Shown in pieces: positions 18,005 to 26,285 of a stretch of DNA of 64,000 nt; positions within the stretch are counted from its first letter, which is position 1; each line of letters opens with the position of its first letter. The position numbers were made by a program, and so were the translations under genes. Location: assembly GCA_937988775.1 (NCBI GenBank), contig CALKHP010000006.1, positions 1 through 64,000 of the forward strand, given 5' to 3'. The stretch is from an uncultured Alphaproteobacteria bacterium. Its GTDB lineage: Bacteria; Pseudomonadota; Alphaproteobacteria; Rhizobiales; Beijerinckiaceae. The notes beneath the pieces were generated by a model. The model searched no databases, was not told where the DNA came from, and saw only the letters and a program-made list of their open reading frames with translations.

Positions 18005-18274
18005 GATTTTTCCTTTCGCGGTGTCGGGACAGCGGCTGCCCCGAAGATCCTCGAAATGGGTCCGCCGGCGTCAGTTGTTGAGTGAGGAACCGCGCATATC
18101 GGTGGTGCGTAATCGATCCGGATCGGCGACTGACGCGAAGCCTCAACGATCAACGCCTCGGTTCATAACTGGGCCGTGTTCGTCGACTTAGGCTGTGATA
18201 ATCACTCGTCCTGCTATTCGATGTGTTAGATGTCGGCCTTTGGAAGGCTGCACTCTACGGTGCAGGATTGCACC
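18005..18274. promoter_or_regulatory. Divergent control region, SDR set / lysR
   Basis: A 270-base gap between the SDR operon and lysR. Just before the lysR start is an inverted repeat TGCAC / GTGCA around six bases (18249-18264), followed by another TGCA-containing half site. This is a likely LysR box, placed for autoregulation; a second distal site for the SDR promoter was not obvious to me. Confidence 0.45.
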
Positions 18275-19171
18275 ATGATCGACTGGGACGACGTTCGCTA
18301 TTTTCTTGCCGTCGCGCGTGGGGGCTCGGTCCGAGCGGCCGCCGAGCGCCTTGGCGTAAATCACTCGACCGTGCTGCGACGCATCGCCCAGCTCGAGGAA
18401 CGCCTCGGGGCGCAGATGTTCGAGAAGTTGCCCTCGGGCTACCGCCTGACGATTGCGGGCGGGGAGGTCATGGAGTTCGCGGAGCAGATGGAGGCGTCAT
18501 CGCATTTGCTGGAGACGCGAATCTTCGGTCGCGACCAGAGCGCGCGCGGGCTTTTGCGGGTGACGCTTCCACCGTTCCTCGCCACACATCTGCTCATGCC
18601 GGATCTCGCCGACTTCGCGCGTATGCATCCGGACATCGAGATGGAAATCTTGTCGTCCGGCGAGGTGGCGAATCTCACCAACCGGGAGGCCGATGTCGCG
18701 ATCCGCATCGTCGCCGACCGCAAGACGCTGCCGCTCAATCTTCACGGCCTGAAGGGGCCGGAGCTGTTCAGCGGCGTCTACATGTCCCGTGATCGACTGG
18801 CCGCGTGGCGTGCGGGCGCGCCTGATACCATTCGATGGATCGTCATAGACAATCATGGAATTCCGGACTGGGCGCGGGGGGCAGAGGTCCATACCACGGG
18901 AGCTCCGTTCACAACCCCGGACGCCGAGGCGCAGATCGTAGCGGCGCAGCAAGGGATCGGAATGACGAAACTGCCGTGCTTCGTCGGAGATGCTGATCCT
19001 CTGCTGGTGAGAGTGCCGGGCACCGACCTGCCCGTGCATGGGACGCTCTGGCTGCTCACGCAGGGGGAGACACGCAAGACGAAGCGCGTGCGGCTCTTTA
19101 CCGACTTCGTGTCCCGTAGGCTCTCCGCCTACGCGCCGCTTCTCGCGGGGCTGTCTGTATCGGGCGACTGA
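18275..19171 (+). CDS. LysR family transcriptional regulator
   Basis: A 298-residue LysR regulator. I chose the ATG at 18275, giving the normal opening IDWDDVRYFLAVARGGSV; the helix-turn-helix runs to about residue 60 (GVNHSTVLRRIAQLEERLGA). The effector domain follows. The NHSTVLRRI form of the recognition helix is typical of a LysR subgroup that flanks single SDR or MFS genes. It is divergent from the two SDRs and the small reductase and probably controls them. The effector is unknown. Confidence 0.92.
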   Translation: MIDWDDVRYFLAVARGGSVRAAAERLGVNHSTVLRRIAQLEERLGAQMFEKLPSGYRLTIAGGEVMEFAEQMEASSHLLETRIFGRDQSARGLLRVTLPPFLATHLLMPDLADFARMHPDIEMEILSSGEVANLTNREADVAIRIVADRKTLPLNLHGLKGPELFSGVYMSRDRLAAWRAGAPDTIRWIVIDNHGIPDWARGAEVHTTGAPFTTPDAEAQIVAAQQGIGMTKLPCFVGDADPLLVRVPGTDLPVHGTLWLLTQGETRKTKRVRLFTDFVSRRLSAYAPLLAGLSVSGD

Positions 19172-19788
19172 TGCAGAGCAGCTCGCCCGCGACGCGTGCG
19201 ATGGACAAGTGCCAGCAAGCGGCCAGCCTCTGAGACATCCACCCCGTTGAAGGAACTTCCATGCTGACGGCTTAATCCAAGTCGCTGCCGAATGCTGTCG
19301 GTCCGCTAGCGGCCCCCTTGCTGCCTTGGATACGGTGGTGGGAAGGTCCATTTTGGCACTTGAGCGTGGCGGATTATTTGCGGGGTAGATCGCCCAGACA
19401 GAGCACCATAGGTTGTTGTCCGTTCTGCCTGTTTGGCTGGCGTTGCCTACTTCTTGATCTGACCGAGGACGGAGCTCGTGGCCAGGGCGAATCAGGCCGG
19501 GCATATTTCGGTGCGACCATTGGATAGCCGGCGGGCTACGTATCGCGTTGTGATGTGGCTCGCCCTCCGGCTGATCTGTGGCTCTCTGGCTTAATGCGCT
19601 GATTTGCATGCCAAACGGTCGTTTTCGACTTCACTTCGGGTGCGAAGCACGCATTGGTGTTGACGTGAGGCCGGCAGATGAGCCGGCCGGATCCCGCCTC
19701 GGATGAGCGCTCGCGCGATCCTGAGGCTTCGGTCAGTGACAGCAGGCAATCGTGCCTAGGCTGTTATAACCGCAGCAAGGATCCTACG
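19172..19788. other. Long non-coding lead into the recombinase module
   Basis: About 617 bases without a convincing gene. Short frames are shadows with no ribosome sites. A perfect dyad GGCCGGC / GCCGGCC around six bases sits at 19669-19688, about 100 bases before the DUF3489 start. This stretch may hold the left boundary, recombination site or operator of the recombinase module that follows, but I found no direct repeat with the 22867-23157 side by eye. Confidence 0.4.
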
Positions 19789-20550
19789 ATGACCAAGCCG
19801 AGTTCTAAATCCATTCGCCTCACCGATGCGCAATTGGTGGTGCTGTCGCAGGCCGTGCAGCGCGAAGATCGGCGGATAGTTCCGCCGGCCCATCTGAAGG
19901 GCGCGGCACTGTCGCGGGTGATGAGACCGTTGCTGGCAAAGGGCCTGATCGTGGAAGAGCAACCGCGATCGGGGCAGGCGGGCGCAGAGGCCGATGCACG
20001 CTACATCATCGCGGATGCTGGCTTTGGCGCGCTTGGCATCGAACTTGGCGCTGGTGTTGCTGGGGTTGAGGCGGGAGCCTGCCAGAGTGATCAGTGCAGC
20101 GAGGAAGCAGGCGGTGTGAACGTTGATGGTGGGTCAATCGACCCGGCTGCCATTTCTCTGCCTGTACGTACGGCTGCTCACGTCAGCGGCGCCGGTATCG
20201 CCCCTCGTGCCGGGTCGAAGCTGGCGATGGTGGTTGCGCTGCTGAGGCGTCCGGAAGGCGCCTCGATCGAAGCCTTAATGGCGGCGACCGGCTGGTTGCC
20301 GCATACGACGCGGGCGGCACTGACCAGTTTGCGCAAGCGCGGCATGATGGTCCTGCGCGACAAGGTCTCCGATGGCTCCTCGCGATACTGCATCGTCGAA
20401 GCTGGGGCGGAAGCCGATGGCGAGGCGCCCGTCCAAGCTGCTGCTGGCGACGATCAGGCCGGCCTGGCCGATGATGTATCGACCGCAGCTGGGCGCACCG
20501 GCTACGGCGCATCGGCTTCCGCGATCTCCGACGATCGCGCGGCCGCGTAA
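19789..20550 (+). CDS. DUF3489 domain-containing protein
   Basis: A 253-residue protein of unknown function. It has two winged-helix-like parts: residues about 8-65 (LTDAQLVVLSQAVQRED, then LSRVMRPLLAKGLI) and the DUF3489 part at about 143-202 (KLAMVVALLRRPEGASIEAL, ATGWLPHTTRAALTSLRKRG), joined by a low-complexity Gly/Ala linker. The tail is again Ala-rich. I chose the ATG at 19789 over an earlier in-frame ATG at 19678 that reads no domain. Its stop overlaps the DUF2924 start by one base. DUF3489 genes commonly lie beside DUF2924 and a serine recombinase; a DNA-binding or directionality role is only an inference. Confidence 0.88.
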   Translation: MTKPSSKSIRLTDAQLVVLSQAVQREDRRIVPPAHLKGAALSRVMRPLLAKGLIVEEQPRSGQAGAEADARYIIADAGFGALGIELGAGVAGVEAGACQSDQCSEEAGGVNVDGGSIDPAAISLPVRTAAHVSGAGIAPRAGSKLAMVVALLRRPEGASIEALMAATGWLPHTTRAALTSLRKRGMMVLRDKVSDGSSRYCIVEAGAEADGEAPVQAAAGDDQAGLADDVSTAAGRTGYGASASAISDDRAAA

Positions 20551-21185
20551 TGCCTGCCAGGCACAAGGGGGCCGTCGCTGATATCGACCATACTTCGCTG
20601 CGGGAGCTTGATGCGGCGGCCCTGCATGACCTGTGGCGGCGGCTGCATCGTCGGCCGCCGCCACAGGCGCTGGCGGGAGAGCTTCTGGTCCGAGTTTTGG
20701 CGCATCATATCCAGGTGGCGCGCCATGGTGGCCTGTCATCCGCCACGAAGTTCCGGCTGAAGCTGGCGGTTGAGGAAGCGCAAGCGTCGCGGCGCGTTGG
20801 CCGGTCTAGCAAGGTTGTTGCCGACATCTCTATGCCGGTCTCACGCGCTCTGCGACCGGGAACGAGGCTCCTGCGGGAATGGCGAGGCGTGATGCACGAG
20901 GTTGTCGTCGTGCCGGATGGCTACCTCTGGCAGGAGCAGGTTCATCGCTCGCTCTCGAGCATCGCCAAGGCGATCACCGGGACGGCGTGGAATGGCTGGA
21001 CCTTCTTCGGTATCAAGCGGATAGCGAAGGGAGCGAAGCACGATAGCGATAACAGGTTGGATGACTGCGAGATCGGATCGGGACCCCAGCCTGACCGACA
21101 GATCAGATCACCATGCAAGGCTGCCAGTGCGCGTGAGGCCCGCTCGCTCTTATCCGCCTCGTCTCAGGGCGGTGCCGATGGCTGA
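20550..21185 (+). CDS. DUF2924 domain-containing protein
   Basis: A 211-residue protein of unknown function. The DUF2924 part covers roughly residues 15-155: LHDLWRRLHRRPPP near the start, LAHHIQVARHGGL, then RPGTRLLREWRG with HEVVVVPDGYLW and SSIAKAITGTAWNGWTFFGI. That last piece resembles a short DNA- or nucleic-acid-handling motif seen in restriction and phage proteins (SAIAKAITG followed by WNGxxFFG), but I would not assign a function. Translation is coupled on both sides: its start overlaps DUF3489 and its end overlaps the recombinase start by eight bases. The last ~50 residues are Ser/Arg-rich and divergent. Confidence 0.88.
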   Translation: MPARHKGAVADIDHTSLRELDAAALHDLWRRLHRRPPPQALAGELLVRVLAHHIQVARHGGLSSATKFRLKLAVEEAQASRRVGRSSKVVADISMPVSRALRPGTRLLREWRGVMHEVVVVPDGYLWQEQVHRSLSSIAKAITGTAWNGWTFFGIKRIAKGAKHDSDNRLDDCEIGSGPQPDRQIRSPCKAASAREARSLLSASSQGGADG

Positions 21186-22866
21186 CCTGCAGCGCGCCAG
21201 ATCAGCAGGGGCCGCCAAGCGGCGCGGCGACAAGGGGGCAGTCACCACCTCTTCGACGCGCCAGTTACGTTGCGCTGTCTATACGCGCAAGTCGTCTGAG
21301 GAGGGCCTCGATCAGGACTTCAACTCGCTGCAGGCGCAACGCGAGGCATGCGAAGCCTATATCGCCTCGCAGCGCCATGAGGGCTGGCGCCTTGTCGCAA
21401 CCGCTTATGACGATGGCGGCTACTCGGGTGGGTCGATGGAACGGCCGGGATTGGTGCGGCTGCTGGCCGATGTGCAATCGCGGCGCATCGACGTGGTCGT
21501 GGTCTATAAGGTCGATCGGTTGACGCGCGCACTGGCCGACTTCGCCAAGATCGTCGAGATCTTCGATTGCGTCGGCGTCTCCTTCGTCTCGGTGACGCAA
21601 AGCTTCAACACCACGACCAGCATGGGGCGGCTGACGCTTAACGTGCTGCTGTCCTTCGCTCAGTTCGAGCGCGAGGTCACGGCCGAACGCATCAGGGACA
21701 AGATCGCCGCCTCGAAGCGCAAGGGGATGTGGATGGGTGGTCCGGTGCCACTCGGCTATCGCGTCGAGAACCGCAAGCTCATCGTTGACGAGCACGAAGC
21801 CGAGACGGTGCGCATGATCTTCACGCTCTATCTGGAGATGCGCTCGACCATTGCCACGGCGCGTGCTCTGAAGCAGCGCGACGTGCTGACCCGCAAGCGT
21901 ATCAGAGCCGATGGCACGAGCATTGGCGGCATCCCCTTCACCCGTGGCCCTTTGCAGGCGCTGCTGCGTAACCGTGTCTATATCGGCGAACTGATCCATA
22001 AGGGCCAACATCACCCGGGTGAGCATCAGCCGATCCTGTTGCGCGAGACGTTCGAGGTCGTGCAGCAGCTTCTGACCGAGCAGTGTGTGGCGCGCTCGGC
22101 CTACCGGCATCGGAAGGCGGCGCTGCTGACCGGTCGCATCTTCGATTCCAACGGCAATCGCATGACGCCGAGCCATGTCAGCAAGCACGGCGTGCGCTAT
22201 TGCTACTACGTCTCGCGGGCATTGCTCGATGGCGAGAAGGACAGGGCAGGGCATCCGGCACGAATCCCTGCTGCGGAGGTCGAGAACTTGGTCATCTCCG
22301 CCCTGCGCGCTGAGGCCGAGAAACATCATCACCCCGTTCCGAACAGCGACATGACGCTGGTCGAGATCATGCTCGCCAGCGTCCAGGTTCATGCCGACTA
22401 CATCATCCTGACGCTGGCGCGAGCGGAAGACGCAAGCGATGATCTTGCTAGGTCGGGTAACGAATGCGCTACCACGATCACGCTACCCTGCGTGCTTGGG
22501 ATGCGGCATGCCGAGCGCCGACTGGTCCCAACCGTCCAGGCAGCGGATGATGATCAGCGCCAGCGCAATGGTCCTCAGGCAGGAAACCGACGCCGGTTGC
22601 TTGATGCCATCTACCGCGCTCGTGGCTGGCTCGACGAACTGCAACGCGGAACTGTCGAGAGTACGCTGGCGATTGCCGAGCGTGAAGGCCGCAGCGATCG
22701 CAACGTCCGCATGTTCCTCAACCTTGCCTTCCTGGCGCCTGATCTGATCGAGGCGGTGATCGATGGTGCATTCCCATCATCCCTCAGCGCGAGCCAATTG
22801 GCCCAAGCGTTGCCGCTCGACTGGACCGAGCAGCGCAGGATGATCCTGAGCGCCAGCGCGACCTGA
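21178..22866 (+). CDS. Large serine recombinase family protein
   Basis: A 562-residue serine recombinase. The catalytic resolvase domain spans about residues 25-185: the active serine lies in YTRKSSEEG, arginine motifs in VYKVDRLTR and the segment SFAQFEREVTAERIRDKI. A recombinase domain follows (GPVPLGYRVENRKL to LLRNRVYIGELIHKG). At the place of the usual zinc ribbon, GRIFDSNGNRMTPSHVSKHG and RYCYYVS, most cysteines are missing. The C-terminal ~130 residues are a helical tail. I chose the ATG at 21178, which overlaps DUF2924 by eight bases. It likely catalyses site-specific integration or excision, or is the sole core of a worn element; no cargo is present. Confidence 0.93.
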   Translation: MADLQRARSAGAAKRRGDKGAVTTSSTRQLRCAVYTRKSSEEGLDQDFNSLQAQREACEAYIASQRHEGWRLVATAYDDGGYSGGSMERPGLVRLLADVQSRRIDVVVVYKVDRLTRALADFAKIVEIFDCVGVSFVSVTQSFNTTTSMGRLTLNVLLSFAQFEREVTAERIRDKIAASKRKGMWMGGPVPLGYRVENRKLIVDEHEAETVRMIFTLYLEMRSTIATARALKQRDVLTRKRIRADGTSIGGIPFTRGPLQALLRNRVYIGELIHKGQHHPGEHQPILLRETFEVVQQLLTEQCVARSAYRHRKAALLTGRIFDSNGNRMTPSHVSKHGVRYCYYVSRALLDGEKDRAGHPARIPAAEVENLVISALRAEAEKHHHPVPNSDMTLVEIMLASVQVHADYIILTLARAEDASDDLARSGNECATTITLPCVLGMRHAERRLVPTVQAADDDQRQRNGPQAGNRRRLLDAIYRARGWLDELQRGTVESTLAIAEREGRSDRNVRMFLNLAFLAPDLIEAVIDGAFPSSLSASQLAQALPLDWTEQRRMILSASAT

Positions 22867-23157
22867 CAGCTTTCAGATCCTGATGGAGATCGCTAGCGGC
22901 GCTTTATGAGGCCTCGCTGTTGCCACCGTCGTCAATCGCTCATCTGGCAGATCCGGGTTACGATTCTCGTGCAAGCCGCCCACCTCGTGTCCGCCGGACA
23001 CGCTGGAATGGCCACCTCAGAATGCGACGGGGGAATGGGCCAAAAGCGGCCATTCCGGCTCTGCGATAGGGCGTGACCGCCGACCCCGGGTGCTAACCCA
23101 CGGAAGTCACGGGGCAATACCGAAACGGCGACATTTGCTGGTTCTATCGGGAGTGTT
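22867..23157. repeat. Palindrome-rich gap between recombinase and tRNA-Ala
   Basis: The gap contains a perfect dyad GTGTCCG / CGGACAC around one C (22987-23001), directly followed by GGAATGGCC (23005-23013), a near copy GGAATGGGCC (23032-23041) and its inverse GGCCATTCC (23048-23056). Arrays of short inverted and direct half sites next to a serine recombinase look like accessory or crossover sites; they could instead be the end of an old insertion element or the terminator region of the minus-strand tRNA. No gene is seen here. Confidence 0.5.
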
Positions 23158-23233
23158 TGGTGGAGCTAAGCGGGATCGAACCGCTGACCTCCTGCATGCC
23201 ATGCAGGCGCTCTCCCAGCTGAGCTATAGCCCC
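23158..23233 (-). tRNA. tRNA-Ala (anticodon GGC)
   Basis: Read on the minus strand, 76 bases fold as a full cloverleaf: acceptor GGGGCTA with TAGCTCC (one G-T pair), D-arm GCTC/GAGC, anticodon stem CCTGC/GCAGG with loop ATGGCAT (anticodon GGC, positions 34-36), T-arm AGCGG/CCGCT with loop TTCGATC, discriminator A and an encoded CCA. It decodes GCC/GCU alanine codons. It lies between the serine recombinase and the TIGR02300 gene; tRNA genes are frequent targets for integrases, and this one appears intact. Confidence 0.97.
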
Positions 23234-23359
23234 ACTTTGGGCCGGGCCTGGGGGACCGGCAAGGCCAGCCTGCGTGACAGCAGGCCGGGCCGCTGATCTG
23301 TCACAAGTCGCTGCCGGCCGCAACCCTTTTCTGCAAGCGGCGGCCGGGCGATCGTGATT

Positions 23360-23740
23360 TCAGCTCTCGTCGTCCTCGTCGATATCGCCGTCGATCAGGT
23401 CGGTGACGTCGTCGCCGTCTTCCTCGTCGGTTTCGAGGAAGGCGCCGTCGTCATCGTCGCCGGCAATGTCCTCTTCGATCTCGGCATCGTCCGTCACCAC
23501 GGCGGCGTCCTCGGGGGCATCGGCTTCTTCAAGCGGCACCAGCTCGGCGGCGGGCTCCGACGCTTCACTCTCGTGCTCGTCTTCATCGTCCTTGCGCGGG
23601 GTTCCGGCACGCGATTTCAACGCCGCGACCTGGAAAATGGCACCGCATTTCGGGCAAACGATCGGATCCCTGCCGAGATCGTAGAACTTGCTGCCGCATT
23701 CCTGACATTGCCGTTTCGTGCCGAGCTCAATCTTCGCCAC
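23360..23740 (-). CDS. TIGR02300 family (FYDLN acid) protein
   Basis: A 126-residue alphaproteobacterial protein of unknown function. The N-terminus has a zinc-ribbon-like part: CQECGSKFYDLGRDP and CPKCGAIFQ (about residues 13-41). The rest is strongly acidic (long runs of Asp and Glu) and ends DIDEDDES. It belongs to the FYDLN-acid family, found beside tRNA-Ala and aroA in many Rhizobiales, as here. The gene is divergent from aroA. The acidic tail suggests a nucleic-acid mimic or protein-binding role, which is inference only. Confidence 0.92.
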   Translation of the reverse strand: MAKIELGTKRQCQECGSKFYDLGRDPIVCPKCGAIFQVAALKSRAGTPRKDDEDEHESEASEPAAELVPLEEADAPEDAAVVTDDAEIEEDIAGDDDDGAFLETDEEDGDDVTDLIDGDIDEDDES

Positions 23741-23956
23741 GGATGCCTCTGAGTTGTTGGAATTCTAGGTTCGGCCTCCCGTTAGTGCGCGCCAATCATG
23801 CTGTCAAACACCAATCGCCCAGATGGTGCGTTTTCGTCGGGCTGCGTGAGCAGGGTGACGCGCCCAACCCCTCGTGATAGGGCAGGCGGCGAAGCGAAAT
23901 CACGGGAAACGGACGGTGCGACGATGGGCGCGGCAGATCACGAAACGGCGGGAATG

Positions 23957-25312
23957 ATGGCTGGTCACGACGCCGGCCACCACGGGGCGCCGGTGCCGAT
24001 GCAGGCGCGCGCGGGCGGCATTCTCCAGGGCAGGGTGCGGGTTTCTGGCGATAAGTCGATTTCGCATCGCGCGTTGATTTTCGGGCTGCTCAGCGTCGGC
24101 GAGACCAGCGTCACCGGCCTGCTCGAGGGTGAGGACGTGCTGCGCACCGCCGATGCGGCGCGCGCGCTCGGCGCTACCGTCGAGCGGCTCGGGGCCGGCC
24201 ACTGGCGCGTGCATGGCGTCGGCGTCGGTGCGCTGCTGGCGCCGCGCGACACGCTGGATTTCGGCAATGCCGGCACCGGCTCCCGGCTGATGATGGGCGT
24301 GGTTGGCGGCCACCCGATCACCGCGCGCTTCGATGGCGATGCCTCGCTGCGCAAGCGGCCGATGAAGCGCATTCTCGATCCGTTGCAACTGATCGGCGCG
24401 CGTGCGCTGGAGCAGGCCGAGGGCGGCCGCTTGCCGCTGCTGCTCGAGGGCGCGCGCGACGCGGTGCCGGTCACCTATGAAACGCCGGTTCCGTCGGCGC
24501 AGATCAAGTCGGCGGTGCTGTTCGCCGCTCTCAATGCACCCGGGCGCAGCACCGTGATCGAGCGCGAAGCCTCGCGCGACCACACCGAGAAGCTGCTCGC
24601 CTGGTTCGGCGCCGAGATCACGGTGGCGCCGCATGGCGAACTCGGCCGCCGCATCACGCTCACCGGCCAGCCGGAACTCAGGCCGCGCCCGATCGCCGTG
24701 CCGGCGGACCCGTCTTCCGCCGCTTTCCCGATCGTCGCGGCGTTGATCGTGCCGGGCTCGGATGTCACGGTCGAGAGCGTGATGATGAACCCGCTGCGCA
24801 TCGGCCTGATCGAGACGCTGCGGGAGATGGGCGCGGATATCGTGGCACTCGGCGAGCGCGAGGAGGGCGGCGAGACCGTGGCCGACCTGCGCGTGCGCTA
24901 TTCCGCGCTGAAAGGCGTCAACGTGCCGGCGCACCGCGCCCCGGCGATGATCGACGAATATCCGGCGCTGGCCGTGGCGGCGGCCTTTGCCAGCGGCGAA
25001 ACCCGCATGAACGGGCTGCATGAGCTGCGCGTCAAGGAATCCGACCGGCTCGCCGCCGTGGCGGACGGGCTGGCGGCCAACGGCGTCGAGCATGCGGTCG
25101 AGGGCGACGATCTCATCGTGCGCGGCGGCGAGGGCAGGGTGGCGGGCGGCGGCACGGTCGCGACCCACATGGATCACCGCATCGCCATGAGCTTCCTGGT
25201 CATGGGCCTGGCGAGCGGGCGCCCGGTCGCGGTCGACGATACCGCGTTCATCGCCACCAGCTTCCCGGACTTCGTGCCGATGATGCGCCGGCTTGGCGGC
25301 GATTTGGGCTGA
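23957..25312 (+). CDS. aroA: 3-phosphoshikimate 1-carboxyvinyltransferase (EPSP synthase)
   Basis: EPSP synthase joins shikimate-3-phosphate and phosphoenolpyruvate in the aromatic amino acid pathway in the cytoplasm. The frame has the conserved GDKSISHRALI near residue 30, GNAGTGSRLMMG (the family's usual form ends in Arg; here GTGSRL), RPMKRILDPLQLIGA, ESDRLAAVADGL and the C-terminal DHRIAMSFLVMGL. The region matches the class II type (GTGSR and SSAAFP motif variant). I place the start at the ATG 23957; ATGs at 23924 and 23999 are alternatives. About 451 residues. It diverges from the TIGR02300 gene; cmk and rpsA, its usual followers, are not here. Confidence 0.93.
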   Translation: MAGHDAGHHGAPVPMQARAGGILQGRVRVSGDKSISHRALIFGLLSVGETSVTGLLEGEDVLRTADAARALGATVERLGAGHWRVHGVGVGALLAPRDTLDFGNAGTGSRLMMGVVGGHPITARFDGDASLRKRPMKRILDPLQLIGARALEQAEGGRLPLLLEGARDAVPVTYETPVPSAQIKSAVLFAALNAPGRSTVIEREASRDHTEKLLAWFGAEITVAPHGELGRRITLTGQPELRPRPIAVPADPSSAAFPIVAALIVPGSDVTVESVMMNPLRIGLIETLREMGADIVALGEREEGGETVADLRVRYSALKGVNVPAHRAPAMIDEYPALAVAAAFASGETRMNGLHELRVKESDRLAAVADGLAANGVEHAVEGDDLIVRGGEGRVAGGGTVATHMDHRIAMSFLVMGLASGRPVAVDDTAFIATSFPDFVPMMRRLGGDLG

Positions 25313-25323
25313 GCCGACAAAAA

Positions 25324-25389
25324 GGCTCCGGCGCGAGGCCGGAGCCAGATCATGCGAATGAAAAAGCTCCGGAGCGAGGCCGGAGCTTT
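25324..25389. terminator. Paired stem-loops after aroA
   Basis: Two related stems lie in tandem: GGCTCCGGC / GCCGGAGCC with a 5-base loop (25324-25346) and AAGCTCCGG / CCGGAGCTT with a 7-base loop (25365-25389), followed by TTGTCTTGTT. Placed between aroA and the convergent small gene at 25413, they probably end transcription from both sides. Confidence 0.7.
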
Positions 25390-25412
25390 GTCTTGTTGGC
25401 GTGCGGCGTGCC

Positions 25413-25664
25413 TTAACGGCAGACGCGGACGCGGCGCTGCACCCAGCGATGATGGCCGACGCGCTGACGCTTGATGACGGTCTTGCACACCGGGCGACGA
25501 TGATGGCGCGCGCGCGGACCGTGACGATACTGCGCCTGCTGGATCAGGTCGGTCGTCGTGCTGACATGCGAGGGGGCATTACCCACCGGCAGCACGCCGG
25601 CATTGGCGGAGGCGGCGAAGCACAGGCCGCCAAGGGCGATTGCGGCAACGAGCAATGTCTTCAT
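25413..25664 (-). CDS. Small secreted basic protein
   Basis: A predicted 83-residue exported protein. The ATG at 25662-25664 is preceded by AGGAGG; an N-terminal signal peptide (MKTLLVAAIALGGLCFAA, cleavage at ASANA) is followed by a basic part rich in Arg and His (RHGPRARHHRR and RVQRR-like end). I do not recognise a family. It is alone between the aroA terminator and the glycine-zipper gene. A structural or cell-envelope role in the periplasm is likely only from its export signal. Confidence 0.7.
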   Translation of the reverse strand: MKTLLVAAIALGGLCFAASANAGVLPVGNAPSHVSTTTDLIQQAQYRHGPRARHHRRPVCKTVIKRQRVGHHRWVQRRVRVCR

Positions 25665-25835
25665 AGGGATAATCCTCCTGGAAAAAGAAACGGGTGGCGA
25701 TTGCCGGCCTTGCTGCGTGGCGAGGCCGATTGCCATGTCCTGTATCGGCGGTTGCCGATGAACGGGCGATGAATCAACTCAAGGTGACGCCCGCCGGGAT
25801 AACCGGCGGGCGCGCATACGCTATGGGGATCGGGC

Positions 25836-26285
25836 TTATTCGATGATTTCGATCACCTTGCGGCTGCGCGGCTCGACCACGACAACCTGATCGTTGACAT
25901 AGGCGTAGCGATATTTTGCCAGCGCCGGCCGATCCTCGATTTCGTACTCGGCGACATCTTCCGGCAGGGCCTCGCCGACATCGAGCGGTTCGTCCATCTG
26001 CACGGACGGGTAGCGTCTCTCGACCACGTAACGCTTCACATAGACGCGATCTTCGCCGGTGATGCCGCCGACGGTGCCGCCGGCAATCGCGCCGGCCGCG
26101 CCACCGACCACCGCGCCGATCGGGCCGCCGACAATGGCGCCGCCGACCGCACCGGTGGCGGCGCCGGCTGCCGCACCGCCCACGGCGCCATTATTGCTCT
26201 GGGCGTTGGCGGCGTTGGACAGCAAGGAAACAGGCGCCAGAAGGAGCAGCGAAAAGGCACAGGTCTTCAACACACGCATGGTCAT
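25836..26285 (-). CDS. Exported glycine-zipper, DUF1236 protein
   Basis: A 149-residue exported protein. Signal peptide residues 1-28 (cleavage after NAANA), then a glycine zipper of repeated GAxxG units (GAVGGAAAGAATGAVGGAIV) spanning about residues 32-75, then a DUF1236-type C-terminus with YVVERRYPSV and YVNDQVVVVEPRSRKVI. DUF1236 proteins are frequent in Rhizobiales and of unknown function. The glycine zipper suggests insertion in or packing on the membrane. I chose the ATG at 26283-26285, with AAAGGA upstream. Confidence 0.85.
   Translation of the reverse strand: MTMRVLKTCAFSLLLLAPVSLLSNAANAQSNNGAVGGAAAGAATGAVGGAIVGGPIGAVVGGAAGAIAGGTVGGITGEDRVYVKRYVVERRYPSVQMDEPLDVGEALPEDVAEYEIEDRPALAKYRYAYVNDQVVVVEPRSRKVIEIIE

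Noticed and set aside
23158..23233. Idea that tRNA-Ala was duplicated or cut by the recombinase element
   Set aside because: The tRNA is complete with encoded CCA, and I saw no partial copy of its 3-prime end on the other side of the module by eye.
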